Both the position numbers and the translations under genes were made by a program. Positions 1 to 7,022 of a stretch of 39,819 nt of DNA are shown piece after piece. The stretch is from JAWXCE01 sp034440495. Lineage in GTDB: Bacteria > Pseudomonadota > Alphaproteobacteria > Rhizobiales > Rhodomicrobiaceae. The DNA is taken from contig JAWXCE010000058.1 of NCBI GenBank assembly GCA_034440495.1, forward strand, positions 1 to 39,819. Direction: 5' to 3'. How positions within the stretch are numbered: position 1 is the stretch's first letter; each line of letters opens with the position of its first letter. The notes beneath the pieces are model-generated. The model had not been told where the DNA came from. It saw only the letters and a list, made by a program, of their open reading frames with translations, and made no database searches.

Positions 1-596
1 AGGATCGCGGCTTCGGACAGGCCGTAAAGGCAAGCGGTTGCGGCGGACAGACATTGATTTGGCAGATCGCCTTTTTGCCAGTCTTTCACGTCATAATTGC
101 GCGCTTTCCACTCGATGCCGTGCTGGCGCGCCAGATGCTTGTACATCTCGCGCACGCGGACGCCCTCGATGCCGCGCAGCTGATCCACGGATCGGCGCTC
201 GGGCGGGGCCTCGCCGAAGCGCAGTTCATACATCTTGCGCACGACGTTGAGGCGCGCGGTTTCATCGAGCGCTAAACGCGCTTGGTATAGCAGCTTGTCC
301 GCCCGCGCGCCGCCGGGTTGCCCGGAGGCGTAGAGGCGCACGCCGCCTTCGCCGACCCAGACGAGCAGGCAGCCAACGCGGGCCGCCAAAACGACAGCGG
401 CGTGGGAGACCCGCGTGCCCGGCTCCAGCATGAGGCAGACGACGCCACCGACCGGGATCTGCACGCGGATGCCGGTTTTATCGACGAGCACGAAGGCGCT
501 GTCGAGCACGTCCAGCTCGCCATATTCAAGGAAGACGATTGAGGCGCGATCCTTGATGGGGATGGGGCGGAGGGGGATGTAGGCGGGTTCTACCAT
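1..596 (-). CDS. cas1: Cas1, type I-E adaptation integrase (3' end outside window)
   Basis: Cas1 is the integrase subunit of the Cas1-Cas2 complex that inserts new spacers. The visible 198 codons are open from an ATG whose first residues are MVEPAYIPLRPIPIKDR, very close to the E. coli I-E Cas1 start. Further matches are the segment LEPGTRVSHAAV, the segment YASGQPGGARADKLLYQ, and RGIEGVRVR, which holds the first metal-binding glutamate (E141 in E. coli). The other metal ligands (H208 and D221 in E. coli) lie past the window edge. Only 3 bases separate it from the cas6e stop, so it is the distal gene of the Cascade operon. cas2 and a normal CRISPR array would be expected further left but cannot be seen. 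Confidence 0.95.
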   Translation of the reverse strand, partial: MVEPAYIPLRPIPIKDRASIVFLEYGELDVLDSAFVLVDKTGIRVQIPVGGVVCLMLEPGTRVSHAAVVLAARVGCLLVWVGEGGVRLYASGQPGGARADKLLYQARLALDETARLNVVRKMYELRFGEAPPERRSVDQLRGIEGVRVREMYKHLARQHGIEWKARNYDVKDWQKGDLPNQCLSAATACLYGLSEAAI

Positions 597-599
597 GGG

Positions 600-1400
600 T
601 TATGCCGCGCGCTTGATAAGCATGAGGCCACAACCGAAGGCCTTGGCCTTGCCGAAACCTTTGACAAGTTGTGTGAGGAAGAGCATTGGATCGGTCACCT
701 CAATCATGCCCGCGAAGTCGAGCAGGCCGAACGTCGCGAACTGAGTTCGCTGCACAAGTTTCCCGTCTTTCATGCGAGGGATCTGGATAGTTTCGTAATT
801 TGACGCGCCGAGATAGGGCTTGTCGTTGTCAGGGTTGAGAACGAGTTTGAACCCGTGGCGCTCGCCTTGCGAGCCAATCCAGCTTTGCGCCACCTCGGCG
901 AGGATAGCGTCCCGTTTTGCGGCGCGTTCAGTCTGGCCATTTTCATCTCTGGGGCCTTTAAATCCGCCCAGTGGGTGCAGCGCATCCATGATTATGTCGC
1001 AACGGACGCTTCGAACGCGGCCCTTCCCATCCTGCTTGCCAAGCCGTGCGCCCTCGGCCTTTCGGCTCACGACCGGATTGGCGCGCAGGTTGAACGCCAA
1101 GCGGTCACCCGCGCTCAATTCGGGCGCGAAATCTTTTGTGTCGATATCGAAAAGGTGGTTGCTATCCTCAGGCGGGCGTTGCGACAGGATGAGATAGTGT
1201 CCGGGCATTTCCTCGCGCCAGAGAAAATCGCGCTTTTCGTCTTCGCCGCGACCCTGGAATAGCATCCACAAGATGCGATGGGCGTGGCCGACCGTATCGC
1301 CCTTGGAGCCGCGCAGCAGTAATGGCGCGATAGCGGATAAGGCTTCGCCGCGCGCGGTTTTCAGACGGGCGCGCGACATGTAAAGCGGGCTGTTGCTCAT
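600..1400 (-). CDS. cas6e: Cas6e (CasE/Cse3) crRNA-processing endoribonuclease
   Basis: Cas6e cuts pre-crRNA at the base of the repeat hairpin and stays in Cascade. The 266-residue product starts MSNSPLYMSRARL; a longer frame exists upstream, but this ATG overlaps the cas5e stop (ATGA) and has a GGAGG sequence in front, so it is preferred. His39/His41 in VGHAHRILWMLF fits the catalytic histidine of the family (His26 of the T. thermophilus enzyme). The C-terminus has the glycine-rich loop GFGKAKAFGCGLM typical of RAMP proteins. It lies between cas5e and cas1 in the standard I-E order. It would also be the enzyme that cuts the degenerate repeats at 6226-6316. Confidence 0.93.
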   Translation of the reverse strand: MSNSPLYMSRARLKTARGEALSAIAPLLLRGSKGDTVGHAHRILWMLFQGRGEDEKRDFLWREEMPGHYLILSQRPPEDSNHLFDIDTKDFAPELSAGDRLAFNLRANPVVSRKAEGARLGKQDGKGRVRSVRCDIIMDALHPLGGFKGPRDENGQTERAAKRDAILAEVAQSWIGSQGERHGFKLVLNPDNDKPYLGASNYETIQIPRMKDGKLVQRTQFATFGLLDFAGMIEVTDPMLFLTQLVKGFGKAKAFGCGLMLIKRAA

Positions 1401-2158
1401 GCATTGCCTCCATCGTGGCTGCGCAAAACGGCCTCCTGCCTCAAACCGAACCGCCATTTCGCCCGATTTTCCGGCGCGTCGCGGCGCTGTTCGACCCGGT
1501 CGGTTGGCGTGCCGGTTACGCCATCGAGATCGGTGTAAATGACGGGTGCGGGCTTAGAGCGTGCCCGCCCTGTTTTAGTAAGAAGCTCATCTTTCAAGTG
1601 TTTGATGGCGTCTTTTTCCTTCGCGTCGAAGGCAGCAAAAGCGGCAGGGAGCGTATCCGCCTGGACGATTTTCGCATCGCAAGGCAGCATTAGCGGATGC
1701 GCTTTGCGGCCTGCAAATAGGGTGAAAGCGGGCGCGCGCAAGGCGGCCGCCATTTCCTCCAGCGAATGCGGCGCATCTGGCTGACGCAGCCACACGGCGG
1801 GAGATATGAACGCGTCCATGCGGTATTCGCGCGTGGAGAGAATAGTTTTCAGTTCCGTTTTTGGCACGGATAGCTCCTCCGCTCTGGTGGCGAAACGTCG
1901 GTTCTTTCGCGGAACCTGGCTCGTGTGATAGTCGAAGGCTGGTATGCCGGGGTCATCGACGCGGACAGCGAACCCCAGGCTGTCGCGCAGGGCGGCGAGC
2001 CGCGCTTCTTCGCCCCGCTCGATGCCCAGCGCCGCCGCAAGGAAGCCAATGATGCCGGATTTCGCCGGGTGGTTTGACGATGGTCGCCGCTCGCCGACCG
2101 CGAGCGCGCCGAAGGACGCCATCGGTGCGGCGATGGAGAAGATGAGATAATCCCGCAT
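1397..2158 (-). CDS. cas5e: Cas5e (CasD) Cascade subunit
   Basis: Cas5e caps the 5' handle of the crRNA in Cascade. The product (about 253 residues) begins MRDYLIFSIAAPMASFG, matching the MRSYLILRLAGPMQAWG start of the E. coli protein, followed by RPSSNHPAKSGIIGFLAAALGI (family pattern RPTxxxPTKSGLLGLLGAALGI) and DYHT. I chose the ATG at 2158 because a GGAG lies 8 bases upstream; a GTG at 2167 overlapping the cas7e stop would add three residues and cannot be excluded. The gene overlaps cas6e by 4 bases, so translation is probably coupled. Confidence 0.93.
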   Translation of the reverse strand: MRDYLIFSIAAPMASFGALAVGERRPSSNHPAKSGIIGFLAAALGIERGEEARLAALRDSLGFAVRVDDPGIPAFDYHTSQVPRKNRRFATRAEELSVPKTELKTILSTREYRMDAFISPAVWLRQPDAPHSLEEMAAALRAPAFTLFAGRKAHPLMLPCDAKIVQADTLPAAFAAFDAKEKDAIKHLKDELLTKTGRARSKPAPVIYTDLDGVTGTPTDRVEQRRDAPENRAKWRFGLRQEAVLRSHDGGNA

Positions 2159-2163
2159 GGCGC

Positions 2164-3324
2164 TCACTCCGCCGCGAAGGCTACGGCCTGCGCCAGTGAG
2201 TTAGGCTTGTTTGGATCAGGTTCCCAGCCGGGCACGCACTTCATTTCATAGGCTTGATCGAAGCAGGGGCCATAAGCGGCGTTCATCTGCGCGATCAGGC
2301 CATTACCACCTGAACCTTTATTACCACCGCCGCTCGGTTTTCCGCCAGGCCTGCCGCTCGGCGGTGTGCTGTCGTCGTCGCCATCAAGACGCTTAATCGA
2401 ATCGCCCAATAAATCTTCGCCGCGCACCGGCTTGAAAAATGCGGCGGCGAGGCTGCGCGGCTGCTGGCTGCCTTTCTCAACGCGCAGATAATTGGCGCGG
2501 CCATGGGCGGCAAAGCTGTTCTGCTTGCCCGATGGCGACGCGCTGGCAAAGCCTTCGACGAACGCCTCGATCGCCTTAATGGCGAGGCCTGCGTCGCCAC
2601 CCAGATTGCGCTCAAGCTGATCTCGGTCGATGCACGCATAGAGGTAGAACACGCCCGACCCGAAGCCCAGTTCGCCGATGAAGCCCGCGCCCGCGTCCTC
2701 CGATGATGTCTTCAGATCGTCCACCGCAGTGTAAAAATCGTCCTCCACCTCGACACGGTGTGTGGTGATCGCGTGTGCCACCTGCACCGCCGCCTCGCGA
2801 TTATAGCCCCGGTTGCCTGCCAGCATCCGCCCGAACATCGCAATGTCAGCGGCAGTGTCAGCGCGGCGCAGCATTTGCGGGGCGAGTTTGGCTGAGTCCT
2901 GCCCGTTCGCGCCATCTTTCGCAATTTGATCTGCCAGCGCCAGCGCCGCTGTTTTTTCCTCCGGCGACACGAAAGCCAGCTGCTTGATGATGTAGGTTTG
3001 CGGCTTGTCCTTGGCGTCTTCGATCTTGCCGAAAGCCCCTGCCACCAGACGCGTAATTTCCAAAGCTTTCGCCTCATCCATACCTTGCTTGCGCAGATGC
3101 GCGATGACGTCCTCGCCAAGTCGCTGGGTGCGCGCTCCCAGATGCCCGCTCAAGCGCTCGGCGAAGTTTGCCGAGGTGCGGATGGCGCGCTTCAGTGCTT
3201 GGCTCGAAATGCGCAAGCGCTCCGCGCCGCCGAATTTCGCGGTTTTCGGGCGGCCTGTATCGTCGCGGTTAAGGTTGGAGGGCGCGTAAACGGTGAGCGC
3301 GTGCAGTTGAATAAAGCGTGTCAT
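2164..3324 (-). CDS. cas7e: Cas7e (CasC/Cse4) Cascade backbone subunit
   Basis: Cas7e polymerises along the spacer part of the crRNA, six copies per Cascade. The N-terminus MTRFIQLHALTVYAPSNLNRDD, then FGGAERLRISSQALKRAIRTS, is diagnostic (E. coli: CLNRDD and [21 protein letters not shown]). At 386 residues it is slightly longer than the 363 of E. coli; the extra length is mostly an Asp-, Pro- and Gly-rich linker near residues 325-355, probably a flexible loop. AAGGA lies 7 bases before the ATG. It is 31 bases downstream of cse2 and overlaps or abuts cas5e, in standard order. Confidence 0.95.
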   Translation of the reverse strand: MTRFIQLHALTVYAPSNLNRDDTGRPKTAKFGGAERLRISSQALKRAIRTSANFAERLSGHLGARTQRLGEDVIAHLRKQGMDEAKALEITRLVAGAFGKIEDAKDKPQTYIIKQLAFVSPEEKTAALALADQIAKDGANGQDSAKLAPQMLRRADTAADIAMFGRMLAGNRGYNREAAVQVAHAITTHRVEVEDDFYTAVDDLKTSSEDAGAGFIGELGFGSGVFYLYACIDRDQLERNLGGDAGLAIKAIEAFVEGFASASPSGKQNSFAAHGRANYLRVEKGSQQPRSLAAAFFKPVRGEDLLGDSIKRLDGDDDSTPPSGRPGGKPSGGGNKGSGGNGLIAQMNAAYGPCFDQAYEMKCVPGWEPDPNKPNSLAQAVAFAAE

Positions 3325-3355
3325 GGCAATGTCCTTTTGAAATCTGTGTCGGGTT

Positions 3356-3937
3356 TTACGGAGTGGGTGAAATAGTTGCGGAAGCGCCGCCTGCGGGGGC
3401 AGCGTCGCCTGCCTTCCAATAATGAAAGGCGAACTTCACCCGCGTGCTGTCGCCGGTCTCCGGGTGATCCCAGTAGAGGATGTTGGTTGCAAGATCGGCG
3501 ATGTTGGCCGTGTTGCCCATCAGTGCAACAAGACGGCGGAAGGCGATGAGAATGTCGTCGTCGCCTTTGGTGGTAAGCAGCCGCCGCAGGCGAAACTCGC
3601 TCAAGACCGCCGTCGCATCTTTGTCGCATGCATGTTTGCCGATTCCGTCGGCGATATTCTTGGTGCTGGTATCATCAGTACGGACATGGGCCAGCACCGA
3701 GGCGAGCACCGCGACGCGTAACAGTTCATAAGGGTGCCCCTTTCTCAGCGCGCCGAACAGAACCAGAGTTTGGGCCTCTGCGGCGGCCTCGACCCAAGTC
3801 GAACACCGGCGCAACTTCGCGAGCGCCGCTCGGTCCCCGCGGCTGTATCGATCGTCGCCTTTTTCGGATGGCTGAAGATCTTTCCACCAATCGCGAGCGA
3901 TAACTCCGAGCCTTCTTTTTTCTCCTGCCTCCATCAT
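3356..3937 (-). CDS. cse2: Cse2 (CasB) Cascade small subunit
   Basis: Cse2 forms the belly dimer of Cascade and stabilises the R-loop. The 193-residue protein is called mainly from position (between cse1 and cas7e) and from family-like features: the start MMEAGEKRRLGVIARDWWKDL, RGDRAALAKLRRCSTWVEA (the RAxLRRA pattern of the family), and RLRRLLTTKGDDDILIAFRRLVALM. It is longer than the 160-residue E. coli protein. Its start (ATGATG) overlaps the cse1 stop; the first ATG has AAGGAAAGG upstream and is used here. Confidence 0.88.
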   Translation of the reverse strand: MMEAGEKRRLGVIARDWWKDLQPSEKGDDRYSRGDRAALAKLRRCSTWVEAAAEAQTLVLFGALRKGHPYELLRVAVLASVLAHVRTDDTSTKNIADGIGKHACDKDATAVLSEFRLRRLLTTKGDDDILIAFRRLVALMGNTANIADLATNILYWDHPETGDSTRVKFAFHYWKAGDAAPAGGASATISPTP

Positions 3938-5649
3938 GCCGCCTTTCCTTTCGGTTTTTTGGATTCGGGCGGCGTCATGCCCAAACCGTTAAAAAGCTTT
4001 TTACCCTTTCGCCCATAGCCGGGCAGGCTGGAATGCAAAAGCTTCCGGGCCTGCACGATGTCCTTGATGTCGGGGTCTTCGGGGGCGTCGATGGGCGCGG
4101 TTTCGTCGAAAATGCGCATGGCCGCATTGCGGATGATGGGCAGCCACGCTGCGCAGGTGCTGTCGAGGACGGCATACGCCGCTTCTGGCGTATTCTCGCC
4201 CGCTGCCGACTTGCGCAGAAGGTCATAAAATCCGGACTCGGTTTCTGCCCAGAACCGCGCGCACGGAGCGTCTAGAACGGTCTTGCTGTTATCGATCTTG
4301 TCGCTGAAGAACAGCGCGCACGGAGCGTCTAGAACGGTCTTGCTGTTATCGATCTTGTCGCTGAAGAACAGCGCGATCTTCAGCGCCGTCAGCAACTGCG
4401 AGGCCGCCAATTCCGCCGCAGCCACCATACGGTAGGCGCAAGTGCCAAGGTCGGCGTCGCGCGCCTCATCGCCGGTGGAGATCAGCGGCAGCATCGCCTC
4501 TGTGAAATCCAGCGGCTTCATTTTGTTCATCGCATAGCCGCAGGCGAGCAGGCCGATGCGCTGCCCCATTTCGCTTGGCTTGATGCCAAGGTTGCCCGCC
4601 CTGTCTTTTGCGAAATCAAAGACGATCTTGGCAGGCAACCGCAGCCCATCGCCACTGTTTAGCGTGAGCCCAACCCACTGCTCATAATTAACTTTTGAAG
4701 ATTTGAAATGCAGCGGCAGCGTTTCCGCCGATTTTTTTTTTTTTTGCTTGTAATGCGGGCTGAGAGGGTGCAGCCAAGCTTTATAATTCACACCGTAATT
4801 GCAGGTAACGTAGTTATGAACGACCACGTCGTCCGTGCCGCCCAGAAGATCGCAGGCAAGCCGCTTCTCGTTCTGCAAAAAATTCAGCCGGATGCGGCGT
4901 GGCATGCCAAAAAATGCTTGAGCCGGGTGTGCGGCACCTTCCTCGCCCGGTGTTGTGACCTCGTTTTTGTTCGACGTTCGCGTCGGCGCCAGCCAGGGCA
5001 TGGCTTTCGCCGCATCGGCAGGATCTACGCGATAACCGCATGGCGTATTGGCCCACAGGATTTGCCACAGCGTCGGCGGCTTGTTCGGATCGAGACGGGG
5101 AATGACCAAGGTCGTCACCGGCCCGCCGCCACGCATCGAGGTGCGATGCCCTGCCCCGCCGCTTGGCGCGCTGGTTTGCAAAGTCAGTAGTGCAATGGCG
5201 GCCCCGGCGCGGGACAGAGTGCCGGTTTGTCCGCGCTTGACGAAATGATCGGTGTTATCCTTGAGCGTGTTCGCGCCGGGCTGGTCCATCAGCAGCGACG
5301 AAACGCGCACATCCTTGCCCTGCAGCACTTCGAAATCCTGCAGGAAGCGCGGGCCGGGGCCGTCCAGAACCAGCGCGTGGGCGAAGGGCCGGATGGCTGC
5401 GTCGATCTCGTCCGGCGTCGGCGGCGCGTGGAACCGTTTCACCCAATCGCGCTCTTCCTCGGGCGCAAGGGCGATGGCGAGCAGGCCGATGAGGAATTCG
5501 GTGAGGCTGATGTCGCAATCGGCGCGGCCCGTGTCGATGCGCAGGACGTCAACGTGGGCAATGTCGCGGATAGCAATAAATCGGCGGCTGCCGTCGGCCA
5601 TGGCGACAGGCAGCCACGGCTCGACGGCCAGCGAATAAAGCTCGGACAT
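3934..5649 (-). CDS. cse1: Cse1 (CasA/Cas8e) Cascade large subunit with an internal duplication and a poly-A tract
   Basis: Cse1 recognises the PAM and recruits Cas3. The N-terminus (LAVEPWLPVAMADGSRRFIAIRDI) and the length class fit Cas8e. At 571 residues it is longer than E. coli CasA (502). Part of the excess is an exact 19-residue tandem duplication near residues 425-462 (unit starting LFFSDKIDNSKTV), caused by a 57-bp repeat. A run of 14 A in the coding strand encodes four consecutive lysines (HYKQKKKKSAET) near residue 303. Both are slippage-prone, yet the frame is intact. It starts 12 bases after the small HTH-like gene and overlaps cse2 by 4 bases. Confidence 0.93.
   Translation of the reverse strand: MSELYSLAVEPWLPVAMADGSRRFIAIRDIAHVDVLRIDTGRADCDISLTEFLIGLLAIALAPEEERDWVKRFHAPPTPDEIDAAIRPFAHALVLDGPGPRFLQDFEVLQGKDVRVSSLLMDQPGANTLKDNTDHFVKRGQTGTLSRAGAAIALLTLQTSAPSGGAGHRTSMRGGGPVTTLVIPRLDPNKPPTLWQILWANTPCGYRVDPADAAKAMPWLAPTRTSNKNEVTTPGEEGAAHPAQAFFGMPRRIRLNFLQNEKRLACDLLGGTDDVVVHNYVTCNYGVNYKAWLHPLSPHYKQKKKKSAETLPLHFKSSKVNYEQWVGLTLNSGDGLRLPAKIVFDFAKDRAGNLGIKPSEMGQRIGLLACGYAMNKMKPLDFTEAMLPLISTGDEARDADLGTCAYRMVAAAELAASQLLTALKIALFFSDKIDNSKTVLDAPCALFFSDKIDNSKTVLDAPCARFWAETESGFYDLLRKSAAGENTPEAAYAVLDSTCAAWLPIIRNAAMRIFDETAPIDAPEDPDIKDIVQARKLLHSSLPGYGRKGKKLFNGLGMTPPESKKPKGKAA
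4257..4375. repeat. Exact 57-bp in-frame tandem duplication inside cse1
   Basis: The sequence repeats with a period of 57 bases over about 119 bases, with no mismatch (copies starting at 4257 and 4314). It adds 19 residues to Cse1 without breaking the frame. Perfect identity at synonymous sites implies a recent event, or an assembly artefact. Confidence 0.95.
4732..4745. repeat. Homopolymer of 14 T (A in the cse1 coding strand)
   Basis: Fourteen consecutive T on the plus strand read as CAA AAA AAA AAA AAA in cse1. Loss or gain of one base would truncate Cse1 and disable Cascade, so the tract is a potential contingency locus. Homopolymers this long are also error-prone in sequencing. Confidence 0.95.
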
Positions 5650-5661
5650 AGGAATATCTCT

Positions 5662-6090
5662 TTAACTTAAACAAGTAATGGAAGCAGAAAGCGCTGAGTC
5701 GCGCCTTCCGCCAAGTTGAACACCGGTTTTATCCAGAATTACCGGTCGCTGTGGAATAAGCTTCTCCAGACTTTGTAAAACGTGGGTAAGTCTGTTGATC
5801 AATTCGCGGAGACGGTCGGTCATATCCACAAGAGAGGCTCTATCCATGAGCGAGAAAAAACTTCCCGGTTCGGGAAGCGAGGCAGGGTCTGCCTGCGGCA
5901 CTTCGGGAAATTTCCTGCCCGTCGCAATGTCGGCGACGCGCCCCTGATTGATGCCGTTGAAATAAGCCGCGATGTCGCTTTGCCGGTCACCGCGAGCGAG
6001 CATTCCTTTAACGAGCGCCGCCTCCTCAGCAGAGAAGCTGCGACCGTTTGCCCACGCGCCTTGCGTTGACCGACCGAATATGTCTTTCAT
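5662..6090 (-). CDS. Small HTH-like protein at the head of the Cascade operon
   Basis: The 142-residue product is not a standard Cas protein. Residues about 20-60 (SAEEAALVKGMLARGDRQSDIAAYF, then INQGRVADIATGRKF) look like a resolvase- or sigma-type helix-turn-helix that occurs in many small uncharacterised proteobacterial proteins. The rest has a Pro-rich linker and a predicted helix (LVDMTDRLRELINRLTHVLQSLEKL) that could form a coiled coil. It ends 12 bases before cse1 on the same strand, so it is probably co-transcribed with Cascade and could bind DNA or regulate the operon. No strong Shine-Dalgarno is visible before the ATG. DNA binding is an inference from the motif. Confidence 0.7.
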   Translation of the reverse strand: MKDIFGRSTQGAWANGRSFSAEEAALVKGMLARGDRQSDIAAYFNGINQGRVADIATGRKFPEVPQADPASLPEPGSFFSLMDRASLVDMTDRLRELINRLTHVLQSLEKLIPQRPVILDKTGVQLGGRRDSALSASITCLS

Positions 6091-6132
6091 ATAAATACTT
6101 TAATGGTTGGCGTGTAGCCATTGTGAAGTCTG

Positions 6133-6167
6133 ACCTCGGGGTTGTTAGCGCAACCGCCGAGGTTTTT
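6133..6167 (+). terminator. Strong hairpin followed by T5 (plus-strand terminator-like)
   Basis: ACCTCGG-GGTTG pairs with CAACC-CCGAGGT (one bulged G, loop TTAGCG) and is followed on the plus strand by TTTTT. In that direction it has the form of an intrinsic terminator, although no plus-strand gene lies to the left. On the minus strand it would sit in the 5' leader of the HTH/Cascade transcript. A second hairpin (CTATGTT/AACATAG with an inner GCG/CGC) lies at 6177-6202. Confidence 0.45.
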
Positions 6168-6168
6168 A

Positions 6169-6197
6169 GTATTAAGCTATGTTTTTGCGAAACGCAA
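6169..6197 (-). promoter_or_regulatory. Possible promoter of the HTH-cse1-cas1 operon
   Basis: On the minus strand TTGCGT (6197-6192) is followed after 17 bases by TAATAC (6174-6169). The match to consensus is partial. It is placed here because an operon promoter is needed between the crRNA-like element and the HTH gene. The cas3 upstream region has the same octamer TGTTGCGT at about 9797-9804. Confidence 0.3.
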
Positions 6198-6229
6198 CAT
6201 AGTAAGTCTGCGCTGCGCGCATGTATCTT
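6195..6229 (-). promoter_or_regulatory. Candidate Cascade target: AAG PAM plus protospacer matching the adjacent spacer-like segment
   Basis: On the minus strand AAG (6229-6227) is followed by a 32-nt stretch (6226 down to 6195). Compared with the spacer-like segment starting at 6287, positions 1-11 (ATACATGCGCG) are identical, as are 14-17, 21-23 and 28, giving 19 of 32. AAG is the canonical I-E PAM, and the seed is perfect. The distal end touches the putative -35 of the Cascade operon promoter. Partial, seed-weighted complementarity with a PAM is the known design of CreA/CreR guides, which repress without cleavage. The match is seen directly; the function is inferred. Confidence 0.5.
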
Positions 6230-6316
6230 ATGTCCCCGCGCGTGCAGGGAAGTTTATGAACCTAAAGATAGCGCAACGCGCATGTATCGGTTCAGCCTCG
6301 CGCATGCAAGGAACAC
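6226..6316 (-). ncRNA. crRNA-like element: two degenerate type I-E repeats flanking a 33-nt spacer-like segment
   Basis: Read on the minus strand, the first repeat (6316-6288) matches the common I-E repeat form at about 25 of 29 positions, including GTGTTCC at its start and a handle ending TGAACCG. The second (6254-6226) keeps the hairpin core but has lost the 5'-handle sequence. Both fold a 6-bp Cas6e-type stem (CCTTGC/GCGAGG and CCCTGC/GCGGGG). In each case the stem contains one U-G wobble that pairs only in minus-strand RNA, which fixes the orientation. The repeat-to-repeat distance is 62 (29 + 33). This fits the pseudo-repeat/pseudo-spacer layout of CreA or CreR RNAs found beside cas genes. 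The alternative is the remains of a decayed array. Confidence 0.55.
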
Positions 6317-6320
6317 TAAA

Positions 6321-6349
6321 TCGGTATCGCTTCGCGCCAGCTCTGTCAA
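6321..6349 (-). promoter_or_regulatory. Possible promoter for the crRNA-like RNA
   Basis: A perfect -35 hexamer TTGACA (6349-6344, minus strand) is followed after 17 bases by TACCGA, a poor -10. Initiation would fall near 6314, at the first bases of the first degenerate repeat, so the whole Cas6e hairpin would be transcribed. Read-through from cas3 and the Uma2 gene is an alternative source of the RNA. Confidence 0.3.
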
Positions 6350-6358
6350 ACACATGCA

Positions 6359-6985
6359 TCACGTCTCCAGCTCCAGCGCCGCCAGCGTCACCGCAAGTTC
6401 CGGCGCAAATGCGGGTATGAGCGCGTGGTCGGCGGGCAGATCGACCGCAGATTGATAGCCGGTCAATGACGGCGCGCGGTGAATGCGCGTCTCCAGCCGC
6501 ACGGCGTGAATCACCCACAACTCTTTAATGCCGAAGCTGGCATAAAGCGCGGCCTTGCGGCCTATGTCATAAGCGAAGCTGCTGTCGGCGACCTCCACCA
6601 CCAGATGCGCCGTATCGCCGTTCAATCCCCTGATGCCTGTGGCGCGATCGTAAAATACGAAATCGGGCTCAAGATAGGTGTCGGGCGTCAGCCGGAACGT
6701 GGTTTCTGTGACAAAACGAATTTGCGGCGGAAGTTGTTGCGCCCAATAAAGATTGAGTGCGGCTTTCAAAACCTCATGCTGATTGCCCTTGGGCGACATG
6801 GGCACGATCTCCCCGCCGATCAGTTCGATACGGTCTTCCTTGGCGAAAATGCCCGCCCGCGTCATCGCCTCTAAGTCGGCGACGGTGAAGCGGTGGCGCA
6901 ACAACCCCTCGGCGGCCTGTGTGGTGCGCGGCAATCCGGCGCGATGTCCGGCGTCGGGCAAAGTGTGATCCGTACGCGTGCTCAT
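6359..6985 (-). CDS. Uma2-family (DUF820) PD-(D/E)xK nuclease-like protein
   Basis: The 208-residue protein has the Uma2 signatures: FTVADLEAMTRAGIF, DRIELIGGEIVPMSPKG, PDFVFYD, HLVVEVADSS, and KAALYASFGIKELWVI. The Asp of EPDF, the Glu of VEV and the following Lys (in GRKAALYA) fit a PD-(D/E)xK active site. The family is abundant in cyanobacteria and scattered elsewhere; its cellular role is poorly known. It lies 37 bases downstream of cas3 on the same strand and splits cas3 from Cascade. It may be a passenger or an accessory nuclease of the CRISPR system; nothing in the sequence decides this. Confidence 0.88.
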   Translation of the reverse strand: MSTRTDHTLPDAGHRAGLPRTTQAAEGLLRHRFTVADLEAMTRAGIFAKEDRIELIGGEIVPMSPKGNQHEVLKAALNLYWAQQLPPQIRFVTETTFRLTPDTYLEPDFVFYDRATGIRGLNGDTAHLVVEVADSSFAYDIGRKAALYASFGIKELWVIHAVRLETRIHRAPSLTGYQSAVDLPADHALIPAFAPELAVTLAALELET

Positions 6986-7022
6986 ATGCTGAGAATAGCA
7001 GATAGTGGCAAATAGCCAAATA

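Noticed and set aside
6226..6316. A normal CRISPR array
   Set aside because: Only two repeats, both degenerate and different from each other; no further repeat at the expected positions 6164 or 6350.
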